This document shows positions 1-12,504 of a DNA stretch of 64,000 nucleotides, in pieces. Positions within the stretch are counted from its first letter, which is position 1, and the number at the start of each line of letters is the position of its first letter. Made by a program: the position numbers and the translations under genes. The notes under the pieces are model-generated. The model was not told where the DNA came from. It did no database searches and saw nothing but the letters and a program-made list of their open reading frames with translations. The stretch comes from Sipunculus nudus. Lineage: Eukaryota > Annelida > Sipuncula > Golfingiida > Sipunculidae. The stretch is taken from assembly GCA_026874595.1 (NCBI GenBank), contig CM049311.1, positions 76,770,453 through 76,834,452 on the forward strand, in the 5' to 3' direction.

Positions 1-319
1 GCGTGAAATGTTTAGGGGAATGAATAAGAAGTCAGTGGTTTTTTGTTAACAAATAACCTTAATTCATTCTTAAAACAACCCTAACCTTACAATACACTAA
101 ATCAATACAATTATACAGTAAAACAGCGGTATAACAACAAATCAATACAATCACACAGTAAAATACACAAAGTGCACTGTACCTGGATACCACCACCGTC
201 ACAACGATAAGTTCTTTAAATGTATACTCTCGGAGAATGACAGTCCAGTGTAAAGCTCTTGTAACAATCCAGAAAGTAAACTGAAGTCCAAATGCACCAA
301 ATCCAGGAGAAACTCTAAA
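1..319. other. Non-coding, AT-rich
   Basis: No gene seen. A 26-bp stretch (AAATCAATACAATTATACAG and following) recurs about 38 bp further on with two or three changes. This is the region downstream of URB1. Confidence 0.4.
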
Positions 320-408
320 ACAAGGGACCTATGGGTCACGGCGCTCAGCTGTTATATATGATAAAAAAATATGATTTAGAAATGAGGCACATGCTGTTTT
401 TTGTGGTA
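320..408 (+). repeat. Family A 5' end fragment
   Basis: CAAGGGACCTATGGGTCACG, then GCGCTCAGCTG, matches the 5' ends of the A copies at 33555, 45545, 53061 and 38588. The A interior is missing, and a B element starts directly after it. Confidence 0.55.
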
Positions 409-1120
409 ACAAGGCCTACAGGCCTAATGCGAACCTGTGCATATGGATATACACCAGGTATAACGCTTCAGTGCTGAACCACTACTTTTCATATATATGA
501 ACAATGCAAGTACTAAACATTTTGAACAAGAAACAATACACAAACATCACTGCTGAAATTCTGGCATGGGTGCACACAACACAAAAATTATTGTAGGTGG
601 CAACACCAGTCTTGTATACAACAAAGCTATTTGGCATGTACACATATGCCCAATTTCAGGCTGATATATCAAATTCTTCTGTAGAATTAAGCAGGCAAAT
701 ACACTTTGCAAAAGTCATTGTAGATGGCGACACCTGTCTTGTGAACGAGAAAGCCATAAAACACACAGACAGGTCAGAATATCAGGCCAATACATCAAAC
801 TTACCTTGAGTCTGATGCACGGGGCTGACCAGGCTTAGGTGAGAAAGGCTGTTGTGTACTGTGACAAATTAATGGCTCAGGCTACTGCACTGAGTGAACT
901 CTTGACCTGCACCTGGCCAGACTGAGTGAATTTTTGACCTGTACCTGGCTGCACTGAGTGAACTCTTGACCTGTTGCATAATCTGAAACAGTTGGCAGTC
1001 TGCCAAAGCTATAAATAAATCCAGGCTGACCTTTTGCCTAATGCCAAATCTGAAATAGTAGCCACACAATTGCATGAGCTCACAGATTGGCTCCATATGC
1101 AGCCTTGGGGGGCATGACAC

Positions 1121-1206
1121 CCATGAGGTGATCACATGATACTCATGAGGTGATCACATGCTACCCATGAGAAGATCACATGCTGCCCATGAGGTGATCA
1201 CATGCC
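1121..1206 (+). repeat. 22-bp minisatellite CATGAGGTGATCACATG inside B1
   Basis: Four units of CATGAGGTGATCACATG plus a variable 4-5 base spacer, each holding the palindrome TGATCA. The same array occurs in the other B copies at about 35360-35420 and 56798-56908, with unit numbers that differ between copies. Confidence 0.7.
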
Positions 1207-1954
1207 TAGTGCTTGGCTGCACTGACTGAACTGTTGACCTATATTTGGCTGCAATGAATGAACTCTTGATCCGTTGCCAAATCTGAAACAGTTGGCAGTT
1301 TCTCAACCTATTCAAGAAACGTACACAATCTTGGCCTGTTATGTAAGTCTGCTAAAATTTATCCAACACAAACCATTTGAACAAACTTGAGAGGGCTCGC
1401 CACTGGGATCATTTCTGTAAAATTTGGACAATTTGGCTGGACTGTTTACAAGAAGAAGACTTTGACAATTTTTTCAGCTTTTTCCTTGTAAAATCTAAGT
1501 AAATGCAGATAGCAAAAATAAGATGAATCCATCAACATTTGATATGTGACAGATAATTGCATAACATTTGGGGATGGTAGCTCCTGCTGTTCCTGAGAAA
1601 TTATGAGTTAGTGTACAGATGATATGTAATATCATAAATATACATTTTTTAAAAGCTTTTAAAAACATTCTTGTCAATATTTTCCATAGATAACCTGAAA
1701 TCTAGATGTCTAGAGGCATGATGTAATGGATGCTGATAAACTGGTGCTAGGCTAGATGTATCTGCTTCACACAGCTAACATATTTGGTAAAATGACTCAA
1801 TTCAATCTTTATAATTCAGCCAAATTCATTTTTTGGAACCATAAAAGACAATTATTATAAGAATGATTCAGGGAATTATTCTTGCAAAATATTAAACAAA
1901 CTGGCCTCAGTATCATCATCAGTCGAAAAACGTTTTGTAGGTTTATAATTCATA

Positions 1955-2550
1955 TGGGAAAATACAACAAGTTCAGCTTCCCATAACTCAGCCAAAAATC
2001 ATTGAATCAAAACCATTTGAACAAACTTGAATTATCAACATCTAAGGATAATTAATGTGTGAGATTTAAGAATTTGGCCCAGTGGTTTTTGAGAAGAAGA
2101 TTTTTGTAGCCACTTAGCTAACATGGGCTGTTATGGCATATGACTAAATTCAGCTTCCCATAACTCAGCCAAAAGTCACTGAACTGAGACCATTTGAACA
2201 AACTTGAATTATCAACATCTCAGGATAATTAATGCGTGAGATTTAAGAATTTGGCCCAGTGGTTGTTGAGAAGAAGATTTTTGTAGCCACTTAGCTAAAA
2301 TTGGCTGTTATGGCATATGACTAAATTCAGCTTCCCATACTCATCCAAAAGTCACTGAACTGAGACCATTTGAACAAACTTGAATTATCAACATCTAAGG
2401 ATAATTAATGTGTGAGATTTAAGAATTTGGCCCAGTGGTTTTTGAGAAGAAGATTTTTGTAGCCACTTAGCTAAAATGGGCTGTTATGGCATATGACTAA
2501 ATTCAGCTTCCCATAACTTAGCCAAAAGTCACTGAACCGAGACCATTTGA
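1955..2550 (+). repeat. About 182-bp tandem repeat inside B1
   Basis: Three to four units beginning TTCAGCTTCCCATAACTCAG and ending GGGCTGTTATGGCATATGAC, 90 percent or more identical by eye. One or two units of the same sequence occur in the B copies at 11480-11700 and 37070-37290, so unit number changes between copies. Confidence 0.75.
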
Positions 2551-3168
2551 ACAAACTTCAGAAAGCACTACCCTTGGATCATTTCTGTGTGATATTAAAC
2601 AATTTGGCCATTTCGTTTCAGAGAAGAAGTTATTTGTAGTGTGATAAGGGTACTGATGACCCCGTACAAAAAAGGCCGATGCAGGTGGCGCCACCAATAC
2701 CTCAATTTCATATATGACTCATGTGACCAACATTGGCATAAAATTTGGTGATGATAGCTCCAGCCGTTTCTGAGATTTAAATTTTAATATGCTTTTTTGC
2801 ACAGTTAACAAAGTTCAACCTCCTGTAACTCAGCCAAAAATCTCCGAACTGGAACCATTCGAACAAACTTGAGAAAGATTGTTCCAGGGATCATTTCTGT
2901 GAAATATTGGACAATTTGGCTGGACAGTTTCAGAGAAGAAGATTTTTAAAGTTTTTTTTAGCTTTTTCCCTATAAAATCTAAGAAAATGCAGTGAGAAAA
3001 AAAAATAAACAAAATCCGATATAGTTTTTTGGATGACTGAATATTTGCAAAAAATTTGTTGATGCTAGCTCCTGCCGTTTTTGAGATAGCTATGGTTACG
3101 TACAGACGACGCACGACGCACGACGGACAACGCCGCACCATCGCATAAGCTCCCAGGTTCGCTAATAA

Positions 3169-4199
3169 AAATAAGCTGTATTATGAGTTGTTGTTGTTTA
3201 GCTTATGTATGATTTTGATAGTACCTTTGGAGACAGGAAAGAGGATTAATTTCATTTATTTTATTAACAAATGGAGTGCTATTGTCACACAGATTTTGAC
3301 TTGGCCATATAACTTATAAGCAGAACATATAATATTAGAGTTTAACTATTTATTAAAAAAAAATTACAAATATTGTCCCAAATATAAATTTTATTAAAAA
3401 TAATAAGAGAATAGTATGATTTTTTCAAATACAATATAACTGAAATGAGTATTAAAATAATATTAAAGAATATATTCATGAATGCATTCATTAATACATT
3501 TTGAAAGTATTTGCACTGGTATTCATATACTTTCATTTTTACCTGAATTCCCATTCTTATGAAAGAAATTTTATAATGAAGTACATATTCATATTCGTAT
3601 TTAAATACAATTGCAAAGTATTCGCACCATGTCTGGTATTTATTCAGTTTTCACCAAACAATGATGTTGAGAATCCAGAATATACAAAATTCACACATTT
3701 AAATAATGATCATAAGTACCTGGTTTTATGGCTTTTATTTATATTAAAAAAATGTAATATATTCATTTTGGACTTATTTCACATCAATGTACTAACTATA
3801 GACACAGTAGGAATCTAGATAATAATATTATCAACTGCATCTTTGTCTATCATTAATTTCCTTCATATGATCCCTAATGATTAGTAATGAATAATATGAT
3901 TTACTTTTTTATCATTAAAATTGAACCGAAAAATACCATAGGTGACTGCATGGTGTTATTTGGAATACGTGACATTCTATCCATCGATACAAGATTCTTA
4001 TATCATCGGTAACTGCAAGTTAATTTCCTGTTTTATCAACTAACAAATTCCTTTTCTATTTTTCTTTAATTTGTTATTAAAAACCAATAAAAATTTATTA
4101 ATTTATTGTTTATTGTTATGTTGTTGGTTAAAACTACTAGATGAGTTGGGTTGGACACCTGGATCAACTGTGGCTGGCCATTATATAATAAGCTGCCTG
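3169..4199. other. AT-rich intergenic, no feature
   Basis: Very AT-rich sequence with many ATTAAA/TTTATT runs. The open frames here (3342-3554 and 3501-3818) overlap on opposite strands, have random composition and are not supported as genes. Confidence 0.5.
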
Positions 4200-5700
4200 G
4201 AGCCCCAGTTTATGCCTCGCCTCAAGCGTGCATAATTTGCTGAAAGTTCAACAAGGTAAACATACAGGTGACTCAAGAGGTGCTACAGAGAGCCAAGGTC
4301 TGACATGGTCTCATAAAAACATTAATAAAAGCTACAATTTTTGGCCAATTTCATTCAGCCTTTTAAACTAAAAAGCTGAAATCTTTATGTGTGCATGATA
4401 TGAAAATTATATCAACAGTGCTCACAGGAAACAAACATGCCATGGTCAAAGTTGGGCAAAATTTAAGGTACTTATTTTATATTTATACTAATGACTTATA
4501 AAATTTGAAAAATTCAGAACTAATTTTGGGTATTCAATTGAATCTTGATTAAATAATGTTACATCCCTGACAAAAAATCTCTAGCTTCAGAAATCCTCTT
4601 GTTAAGGGAGTATATATATTTCTTGATTTTTTACAAAGTGCATTATGTTTGGGCCCATAACTTAAAACAATTACGCAATACTGACATCATTTCTGGCATG
4701 TGCATAGAGAATGTATAGAAAAATATGTATATTATATATGATTAAAGTCAGATTAGTGGTTTTGATATTAGGCAGTCTTGAAGTGTAACAATAGGTTTTT
4801 AATCGAAAAATGAAGATTTTCATTAATATCTCGAAGTCCTAGTGACCAAATTCTTGGCATGGTAGGGGATTTTTGAGACATCTAATTGCATGCCAAATTT
4901 AAGGAACTGAGAGCAGAAGCTAGGGAGCTGAGCACTTGCAAACTGCATGACACTAGCTTGATGTAAACAATATGTTACATGGTGCTTGAAAACTTGAATA
5001 AAATCTACAGTTTTTGATCAACTGGTTTCAAATTTTTGGTGTTTACAGACAAAATGCTAAAAAAAAATGCTGTGAAAATTAAATCAACAGGACTTACAGG
5101 AAAAAAACGTCTCATGGTCAAAGTTGGGCAAAATTTAAGGTGCCAATTTTTTATTTTTGTTAATATTTTAAAAAATTTAAAAGATTTTGATCTAATTATG
5201 GGTATACAATTTAATTTTGATTAATTATAGTTATATTACTGGAAAAAAAAGCTTATAGCTTTAACAGATTTGGTGTTAAGTGATCAAATATCTTTCCTGG
5301 TTTTTTACACAATGCATTATGTTTGGGCCCATAACTTTTTAAATTTACATAATACAGACAAAATTTCTGGCATGTACATAGGAACTATATAGAGGAATAT
5401 TTATGGTAAATATGAGGAAAAACAGATGAGTGGTTTTGATATTAGGCAGTCCTGAAGTGTAAAAATAGGTTTTATATAAAAAATTGAGGTTTTTCCTTAA
5501 TTTCTAAAAGGAACGAAGTCGCAAAGACCCAGTTTTCGGCTAGGTAGGAGATCTTGGGGACATCTAACATTACGCCGAATTTTGGATTCCTAGGTCTCAC
5601 GGTTTCAAACGTGCCACATCTACGGACGGACGGACGGAAGGACGGACGGACGGACGACGGACAATGGACCACGACTATAGCTCAGATGACTTATAAAAAA
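4200..5700 (+). repeat. Family A-type modules (two tandem parts), 3' hairpin damaged
   Basis: Two related modules, at about 4260-4900 and 5000-5680, share GGTCAAAGTTGGGCAAAATT, GGGCCCATAACTT, GGCAGTCCTGAAGTGTA and AGGAGATTTTGGGGACATCT. The part ends in a GACGGACGGACGG run and CTATAGCTCAGATGACTTAT, the left arm of the A hairpin; the right arm is lost. The sequence at 50580-51304 is a relative with an intact end. Confidence 0.55.
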
Positions 5701-6019
5701 AATCTAAAAAATCTGACACACGCTTCTGCGTCCGCTGGAAATCTTCTCAGCTCTCTCTCGCCTCTAAAACACAGCCCCTTTATATACTCTTCTCCCCAAG
5801 CCGAGAATTTTCCACTTCTCAAACAGTCTAAAAGATCTTTCACAACACATTGAACACGCGTTACAGGAATCATATAGAAAAACATTGCCGTGCCTGAGCT
5901 CACCCAAAGCCAGTATGACAACAAGAGTTCAACCAGTACGGATTAAACTGCATATGTAACAAACGGCCCGGCGAGGGTGTCACAACACGAGTTATGCCCG
6001 TGTCACACAATAAAAAGAG

Positions 6020-6318
6020 CACCTGTAACAATATGCATATTTACTATGATCAAATTCAGATCAGTTGTTTCGATATTTGGCAGTCTTGAATTGTAAGAAT
6101 AAATTTTTAATGGAAAACTAAGGTTTTCCCTTTATATCTCGAAGGAATGAAATCCTTAGTGACCCAATTTTCGGTATGGTAGGAGATTTTGGGGACATGT
6201 AATTGTGTTCTGAATTTCAGATTCGTAGGTCCAACGATTTCAAAACGTGCCAGTTTAATGGGCGGACAGACAGACAGCCGACGGACAAAGACAAACTTAG
6301 AGTCAACTGAGCTAAAAA
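6020..6318 (+). repeat. Family A 3' fragment
   Basis: It repeats the TTGGCAGTCTTGAATTGTAA, AGGAGATTTTGGGGACATGT and GACAGACAGCCGACGG segments and ends AGTCAACTGAGCTAAAAA, the right arm of the A hairpin. Confidence 0.5.
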
Positions 6319-6700
6319 TGTGTGCATATCCCCGCCCCCTCCCCCACACCGAACTGTGAGTTGTAGGGCTTTGAACAATTTTTTTTTTCATTAATTGGGT
6401 GAGCTATTAAAACCAAGGTTATATTTGAAAGATTTATGTCAGATGGTCTTCGTTTTGAATTTTAAAGTTTTACTTCCTGTTGAGGGATGTACTGAATCAA
6501 TAGGGGTAAGAGTTAACCTGTTGCCGCGAAATGCATAATACGCTCTGTGGCTAGTGAGCTGGAAATGCAGGAAATTCCCCATAGCACAAAAGAAATAGAG
6601 GCACCAATTGGGGGAATATTAAAATGATTAATTATGCTACCTAATAGGGCATAACCCCGCAAAATAACCAATATTTACACATACTCCGAAGAGACCAGAC

Positions 6701-6704
<4 letters not shown>

Positions 6705-6768
<64 letters not shown>
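6705..6768. repeat. (TA)n microsatellite
   Basis: About 32 uninterrupted TA units. Confidence 0.95.
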
Positions 6769-6771
<3 letters not shown>

Positions 6772-7072
6772 GAAGTCGAATCCCAGTGGAAGGTGTCATA
6801 TTTTAAAAAAGGTTTTGTAAACTTTTTCAAATTTACGTCATTTTCGTACATTTACATGACTAGATATTGCATAATTATATATTATTTGATCAGAGTGAAA
6901 TATAAGGGTCAGCTATCAGCGCAGAACTGTTTTTTTTTGGAAGTCGGCAATGATCTGTAATTCTACAACTTTGATCCTCTCCAACAACCACAATTCTTGC
7001 GTCCATTTGGAGGCTTGGATTTCCCAAACCGAGCTTCCAGAGAGACTTTACCCATCATACGCCTATCTTCCT

Positions 7073-7079
7073 ACACACA

Positions 7080-7115
<36 letters not shown>
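7073..7115. repeat. (CA)n microsatellite
   Basis: About 21 CA units with one CATA interruption. Apparent Thr-His and Val-Cys open frames on the two strands here are caused by the repeat. Confidence 0.95.
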
Positions 7116-7822
7116 AGAAGTTGCTTGAGCATTCCATTAGCAAGAGAAACAAATACAATCCTAATAAAAGGATAGGCAGCCAGACATACTTCTATATGGA
7201 AGGGCAGTGGAAAAAGACAATTTCCTATTACTAAGCTTGACTGACAATGAACCTTGAACAATCTTGAAATCCGCAGTATTTATATTACCTTATCCAAATA
7301 GATGATTATGAAGAACGTTATGTAAGGAAATAAAATGGTTCAACAAGTTAGTGACTTCTTAATCCACATCATCGCCTACCTCAAGAGCTGAGGTGTAGGT
7401 TTAAAAGGTAGCCATGGATCATCATTTTTTTTCCTAAGCCCCCCCCCCCAACACAGACAAAAATATTTGCCCTGCTCTTTGTGCATCTCGGTGGTGAAAG
7501 TAGCAATTCCACTGAAATTTTCCAAGGTGTAACATGGATATGGATATTATCTACTATCTTTTAAAATTTCAAAGAAACTAGTAGAGGTCGGACAATGGTC
7601 CTCGGAGGGCCCCGTGTTTCTGCTAGTGCTGGACTAGTTTACATATGGGTGAAAAATAAAGTTAAATTTGAAAAATATGACAAACAGAAACAGGTTTTTA
7701 TCCATATGCATGAGGGAAAAATCCTACTGGATCAAATGATATTAAAGAAGATATGTCTGAAATAATGTGTGCACTAGAAAATCAACGAATGTAGTCTGTT
7801 AGCAATATTTGATTTTGAGCAA
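7116..7822. other. Non-coding, no feature
   Basis: Nothing supported apart from a C9 run at about 7441. Confidence 0.4.
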
Positions 7823-8260
7823 GTCTGTTATTCAATAGGTCTGGAGCCCTCATAGGTACCAACCATCCCTGTGAATTGGGAAAGCTGCGTTAGGTTGTTG
7901 TGGAGTTATCGCGCGCGAAAAAAATTAGCGATTGGGCTGTGGCGGCAATATTGGAATTTTGACAGGTCTGTTATTCAATAGGTCTGGAGCCCTTATAGCT
8001 ACCAACCATCCCTGTGAATTTGGGAAAGCTGCAGTATGTGGTTGTTGAGTTATTGCGCATAAAAGAAAATCAGCGATTGGCCTGTGGCGGCCATATTGGA
8101 ATTCCAACCTATCTGTTATTCGATAGGTCTGGAGCCCTCATAGGTACCAATCATCCCTGTGAATTTGGGAAAGCTGCAGTATGTTGTTGTTGAGTTATCG
8201 CGCGTGAAAGAAAGTGTCACTGACGTAGGACAGAAGGACGGATGGACGGACTAACACGGT
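7823..8260 (+). repeat. Family F: three 144-bp tandem modules
   Basis: Units start at 7823, 7967 and 8112 with TCTGTTATTCAATAGGTCTG and contain GAGCCCTCATAGGTACCAAC and GTTATCGCGCG. The array ends with GGACGGATGGACGGACTAAC then ACGGTGATTACTTTAGGGCA. A comparable end occurs at 34205-34300, and diverged modules lie at 54430-54715. The family has the same layout as A-D: tandem modules followed by an ACGG run. Confidence 0.65.
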
Positions 8261-8519
8261 GATTACTTTAGGGCACCGCTTGTCAAGAGGGGCCCAAATT
8301 AATGAAATATTCTGCGAGGATCCCTGAATTCAAATTAGCATACGAAAGAAAATGCAATATCAAAGTTGGGGTATGTGACAAATAACATTCACAGCACTGC
8401 ATGGTCCTCCAGGTGCTGACATCTGTAAATAAGGTTTAGTTTAAAATAACGTGTCTTTGTGTCTCGTTTTCTTATCTTTTCATTGCCATTGCATCCAGGA
8501 TTAGTTCACCCTAAAGTTT

Positions 8520-8880
8520 CTTTTAGTTTAGAAAGGTCAATCATGGTTTTGAGGATGAGTGATAAGGAAACCTTTGACAACTGTTTCAAGGAATAGGGCT
8601 TGCGTGGTATATGGACTAGTTTTTTTTCTAGAAACGGGTGGAACATTGCACTGTCAAAAGATTAAAAGCAAAAATATGATTCACTGGTATCGGTATGTCG
8701 AAAATTCGACAGTAAGAGACCGAAGACAGCATGATGGAAGAAAACACTACTTGCATTGAGGACTTTTTTCAGTGACAGGAGAATAACCCCAGGACAAGTA
8801 TATCTCTCAGAGAAATTGCCAGTGACTTGCAAGTGAGCAAATCTTTTGTGTATAGAATGATAAATTTCCAAAATTAAAGC
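8520..8880 (+). pseudogene. Transposase N-terminal relic (HTH, mariner-like)
   Basis: Broken reading frames. YVENSTVRDRR, then (after a frame change and a stop) ENNPRTSISLREIASDLQVS followed by KSFVYRMI, fit the helix-turn-helix of mariner/Tc1-type transposases: a basic hinge, then a P-R-x-S segment, then LxxSxSxVxRxI. In-frame stops show it is dead. No catalytic domain follows. Confidence 0.5.
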
Positions 8881-9329
8881 CAGTTAAAAGGAAAGGTGTT
8901 TCAAGGAGAAACCAAAATGTGAACATGAAAAGAAAACCTAGCTGATGAAATATAACTGCAAATAAGGTAATTTTACCCCACAGTTTCCATCTCCACCCCC
9001 CACCCCCATGCCATATCTGAAGTGGCAAGACTATTCACCTTAAGCACTCAATATGATTGGCATTGATGTCAAAACAAAACAGTTGGAAGAAATATAGGGA
9101 GATATCTTTTAATAGAAATACACATTCTCAAAGACTGTTTAACAAGCATTGACTTGACCCTTCAACTAAACAGCTAAATATGAAAGCAAACTATTTCTTG
9201 AAAGGCCAAGAAAAAGATTGTTTTACTTTTCATTGAAATTTTTTCTATAAAGCTTGGGTCAACTTATTTCTAAAAGAACTGATGGTATCCCTCTTAAATA
9301 TTTGGTCGATAGGTTATAAATCATGAATA

Positions 9330-12303
9330 CATAATAATACACATAAATGTAGGTGGCGCAACTTGCCACAAAATCCAGAAAGCTATCCAAGATGTATAAA
9401 CCTGCAAAATTTTATGCAGATAAGTCAAACCACTGCCGAAATATAAGTGATTTTAGCCCACTGCAGACAAACAGACGGACTTTGTGCATAAATGGTTGCA
9501 AGTGGCGCCACCAGTTTTGCGAATGATAAAGAGTTATGTGAAATCTATAAACAGGCAAACTTTTTGCCCAGTCGGTCAAATGGTTCCCGAGATATGAGCT
9601 TGGATGTCTGCAGCATTAAAGTGAATGTAGGTAGTGCTACCTGTCATAAAATCAAGACAGCTGTCAAGGATGTATAAACCTGTAAAATTTCAGGTGGATA
9701 AGGCAAACCACTGCCGAGATATGAGTGAATTTATCCCACGGCAAACAAACAGACGGACACTGTGCAAAAATTGGTTGTAGGTGGCGCCACCAGTTTTGCC
9801 TATGATCAAGAGCTATGGAAGATTTATATACATGCAAAATTTTGGCCCAACTGGTCAAACGGTTCCCGAGATATGAGCTTGGATGTCTGCAGCTTAAACG
9901 TGAATGTAGGTGGCGCCACCTGTCATAAAATCAAGGAAGCTGTCCAGGTTGTATACACATGCAAACTTTAAGGGGGATAAGTCCAACCAATGCAGAGATA
10001 TTAGTGATTTAATCCCAAGGCAGATGAACGCTGTGCAAAAATGGTTCCAGGTGGCGCCACCACTTTTAGTGTATGTTATAAAGCTATCCAGTGCCTACAT
10101 TTGTGCAAAATTTTTAGCCTGATCGGTCAAATGGTTCCCGAGATATGTGGGTTTATGTGTGGACATAGATGCACAAATGGACGCTGGGCAGAGAGGAAAG
10201 GTCAGAGTCTTGTACACTATAAAGCTATCCGATATGTATAAACATGCCCAATTTTAGGCAGATGTATCTAATTCCTCTGTAGAAATTAGCAGGTGCATAC
10301 ACTGCAAAAGTCAATGTAGGTGGCACCACCTGTCTTGTAAATGAGAATACCATCTAAGACCCATAGACAGGTCAAAATATCAGGCCAATACATCAAACTT
10401 CCCCAGAGTTTGATGTACTGGGCTGAAGAGGCTTAGGTGAGTAAGGCAGTTGCCCATGAGTGAACTGTGACAAATTGTTGCTTCAAGCTACTGCACTGAG
10501 TGAACTCGTGACCTGCACCTGGCTAGAATGAGTGAACTTTTGACCTGTTCTAAGCTGCACTGAGAGAACTCTTGACCTGTTGCACAATCTGACACAGTTG
10601 GCAGTCTGCCAAAGCTATAAATAGATCCAGGCTGAACTTTGGTGCAAAATCTGATGCAGAAAGCAGTCTGCCAATGCTATAAATAGAATGCAGCTACTGC
10701 ACTGAGTCAACTCTTGACCTATACCCGGCTGCACTTCTTCCAATCCTGGCACTGTGTCAAAACTATTTATAGAGCTGATATCATCTTGGCTAATGGCTAA
10801 CATCAAGGCACTGGCAATCTGCCAATGGTAAACCAAGTGCTGCCACCTGTACACAAAAGTGTTCCCTACTTGAAATAACTTTAAAATTAATTTTCCCAAT
10901 ACAAAATGCTTTTCAGCTGACTTTTTAAAATAAAGAAATCAGAAATATATGTAAAATTATTACAGATGCATACTGAATGCAAAATTAAAATACAGATATA
11001 TCTCATTGATTGCATATTCTTGAATTAAGTTGAGTAGGGATACCAATAATTTATAATCCATGTAGAGTTGTCTTTATATAGCCACAGAGAGCTGAACATC
11101 CATGATTGTAACATTGTATGGTATGATGAATAACTTAAATCATTAATCTAATATTTTTTTAAAGCCTTTAAAAAAACTTTCTTGTCAAATTAACTAAAGA
11201 TAACCTGAAATCTAAATGTCTAGTGGCATGATGTAATAGATGCTGATAAACTGGTGCCAGGCTAGATGTAACAGCATCACACAGCTAACATATATGGTAA
11301 AATGACTCAATTCAATCTCCATAATTCAGCCAAAAATCATTCATGTGGAACCATTAATGACAATTATTATAAGAATTATTGTAGGGATTATTCTTGTAAA
11401 ATATTTAACAAACTGGCTTCAGTCAAAAAACTTTTTGCAGGTTTATAACTGATATAGAAAGATACGGCAAACTGGCTAAGTTCAGCTTCCCGTAACTCAG
11501 CCAAACAGCACTGAACCAATACCATATGAAAAAACTGAATTATCAACATCTGAGGATAATTAATGTGTGAGATTTAAGAAATTGGCCCAGTGGTTTTTGA
11601 GAAGAAGATCTATGTAGCCACTTTGCTAAAATGGGCTTTTCTGGTATATGACTAAATTCAGCTTCCCATAACTTAGCCAAAAGTCACTGAACAGAGACCT
11701 TTTGAACAAACTTCAGAAAGCACTACCCTGGGATTATTTCTATGCAATATTAAACATTTTGGCTATATGGTTTCAGAGAAGGAGTTTTTTGTAGCCCTCA
11801 GTGTGATACAGGCACTTATGACCCTGTACAAAAAAGGCTGAGGCAGGTGGCGTCACCAATACCTCAATTTCAGATATGACCTATGTGACCAACATTGGCA
11901 TACAATTTGGTGATGATAGCTCAAGCTGTTTCTGAGATTTGAATTTTAATATGCTTTTTTGGACAGATGACAAAGTTCAACCTTCTGTAACTCGGCCAAA
12001 AATCTACAAACTGGAACCATTCGGACAAACTCGAGAGAGATTGTTCCAGGGATCATTTCTGTGAAGTATTGGACAATTTGGCTAGACAGTTTTGGAGAAG
12101 AAGATTTTTAAAGCTTTTTTAGCTTTTTCCCTATAAAATCAAAGAAAATGCAGTTACACAAAAAATAAACAAAATCCGATATAGTTTCTTGGATGACTGA
12201 TTATTTGCAAAAAATTAAGTGATGCTAGCTCCTGCAGTTTTTGAGATATCTATGGTTAATGTACAGATGCCATACCATTGCATAAGCTCACAGGTTCGCT
12301 AAA
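9330..12303 (+). mobile_element. Composite: C2-type modules followed by truncated family B (B2)
   Basis: 9340-10170 has alternating modules of about 125-145 bp, each opening with the palindrome box (perfect at 9780, 9909 and 10050). The box is followed by AAAGCTATCC, ATGCAAAATTTTAGG and GAGATATGAG. From about 10200 the sequence is family B and ends at 12303 with CATAAGCTCACAGGTTCGCTAA. There is no B 5' terminus, so the copy is 5'-truncated or recombined. The open frames at 9492-9677 and 9762-9971 are module translations, not genes. Confidence 0.6.
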
Positions 12304-12504
12304 GAAACTAAACATATTCTTAAATCAAGGAAATGGAAAAAAGCTATGTCTCCAGACCACAAGATACTAAAGATACTGGTAAAGTTGTGGGATCTTAATT
12401 TGTGATTTGTCATAATGTTATTCATCTGATGATGTGAACATATGACATATGAAGTATTTATCACAAAAATTAACTAGGCCTCTGTTACAAGGTGCTGGTG
12501 TGAA

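Larger units (their letters stand above)
408..3168 (+). mobile_element. Family B element, full copy (B1), Helentron-like non-autonomous
   Basis: It starts AACAAGGCCTACAGGCCTAA, then TGCGAACCTGTG, and ends CACGACGGACAACGCC...CCCAGGTTCGCTAA. The 5' GCGAACCTGTG is the reverse complement of the 3' CACAGGTTCGC consensus. Inside are GGTGGCGCCACC-type boxes (perfect at 2684-2695), a TGAGTGAACTCTTGACCTGT minisatellite, a 22-bp minisatellite and a 182-bp tandem. Other copies lie at 33374-37970 and 55975-57543. There is no coding capacity. Assignment to Helentron/HINE type rests on structure only. Confidence 0.65.

Noticed and set aside
3501-3818. 105-codon plus-strand frame
   Set aside because: Phe/Ile/Asn-rich composition as expected from AT-rich DNA, with an overlapping antisense frame and no motif.
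7055-7261. Frames of Thr-His and Val-Cys repeats
   Set aside because: Products of the CA microsatellite.
9492-10122. Recurrent open frames with VGGAT(S/C)-like peptides (also at 46224-46463)
   Set aside because: They are translations of the repeated modules through the palindrome box. Each is broken by stops at similar module positions, and no start context or family match was seen.
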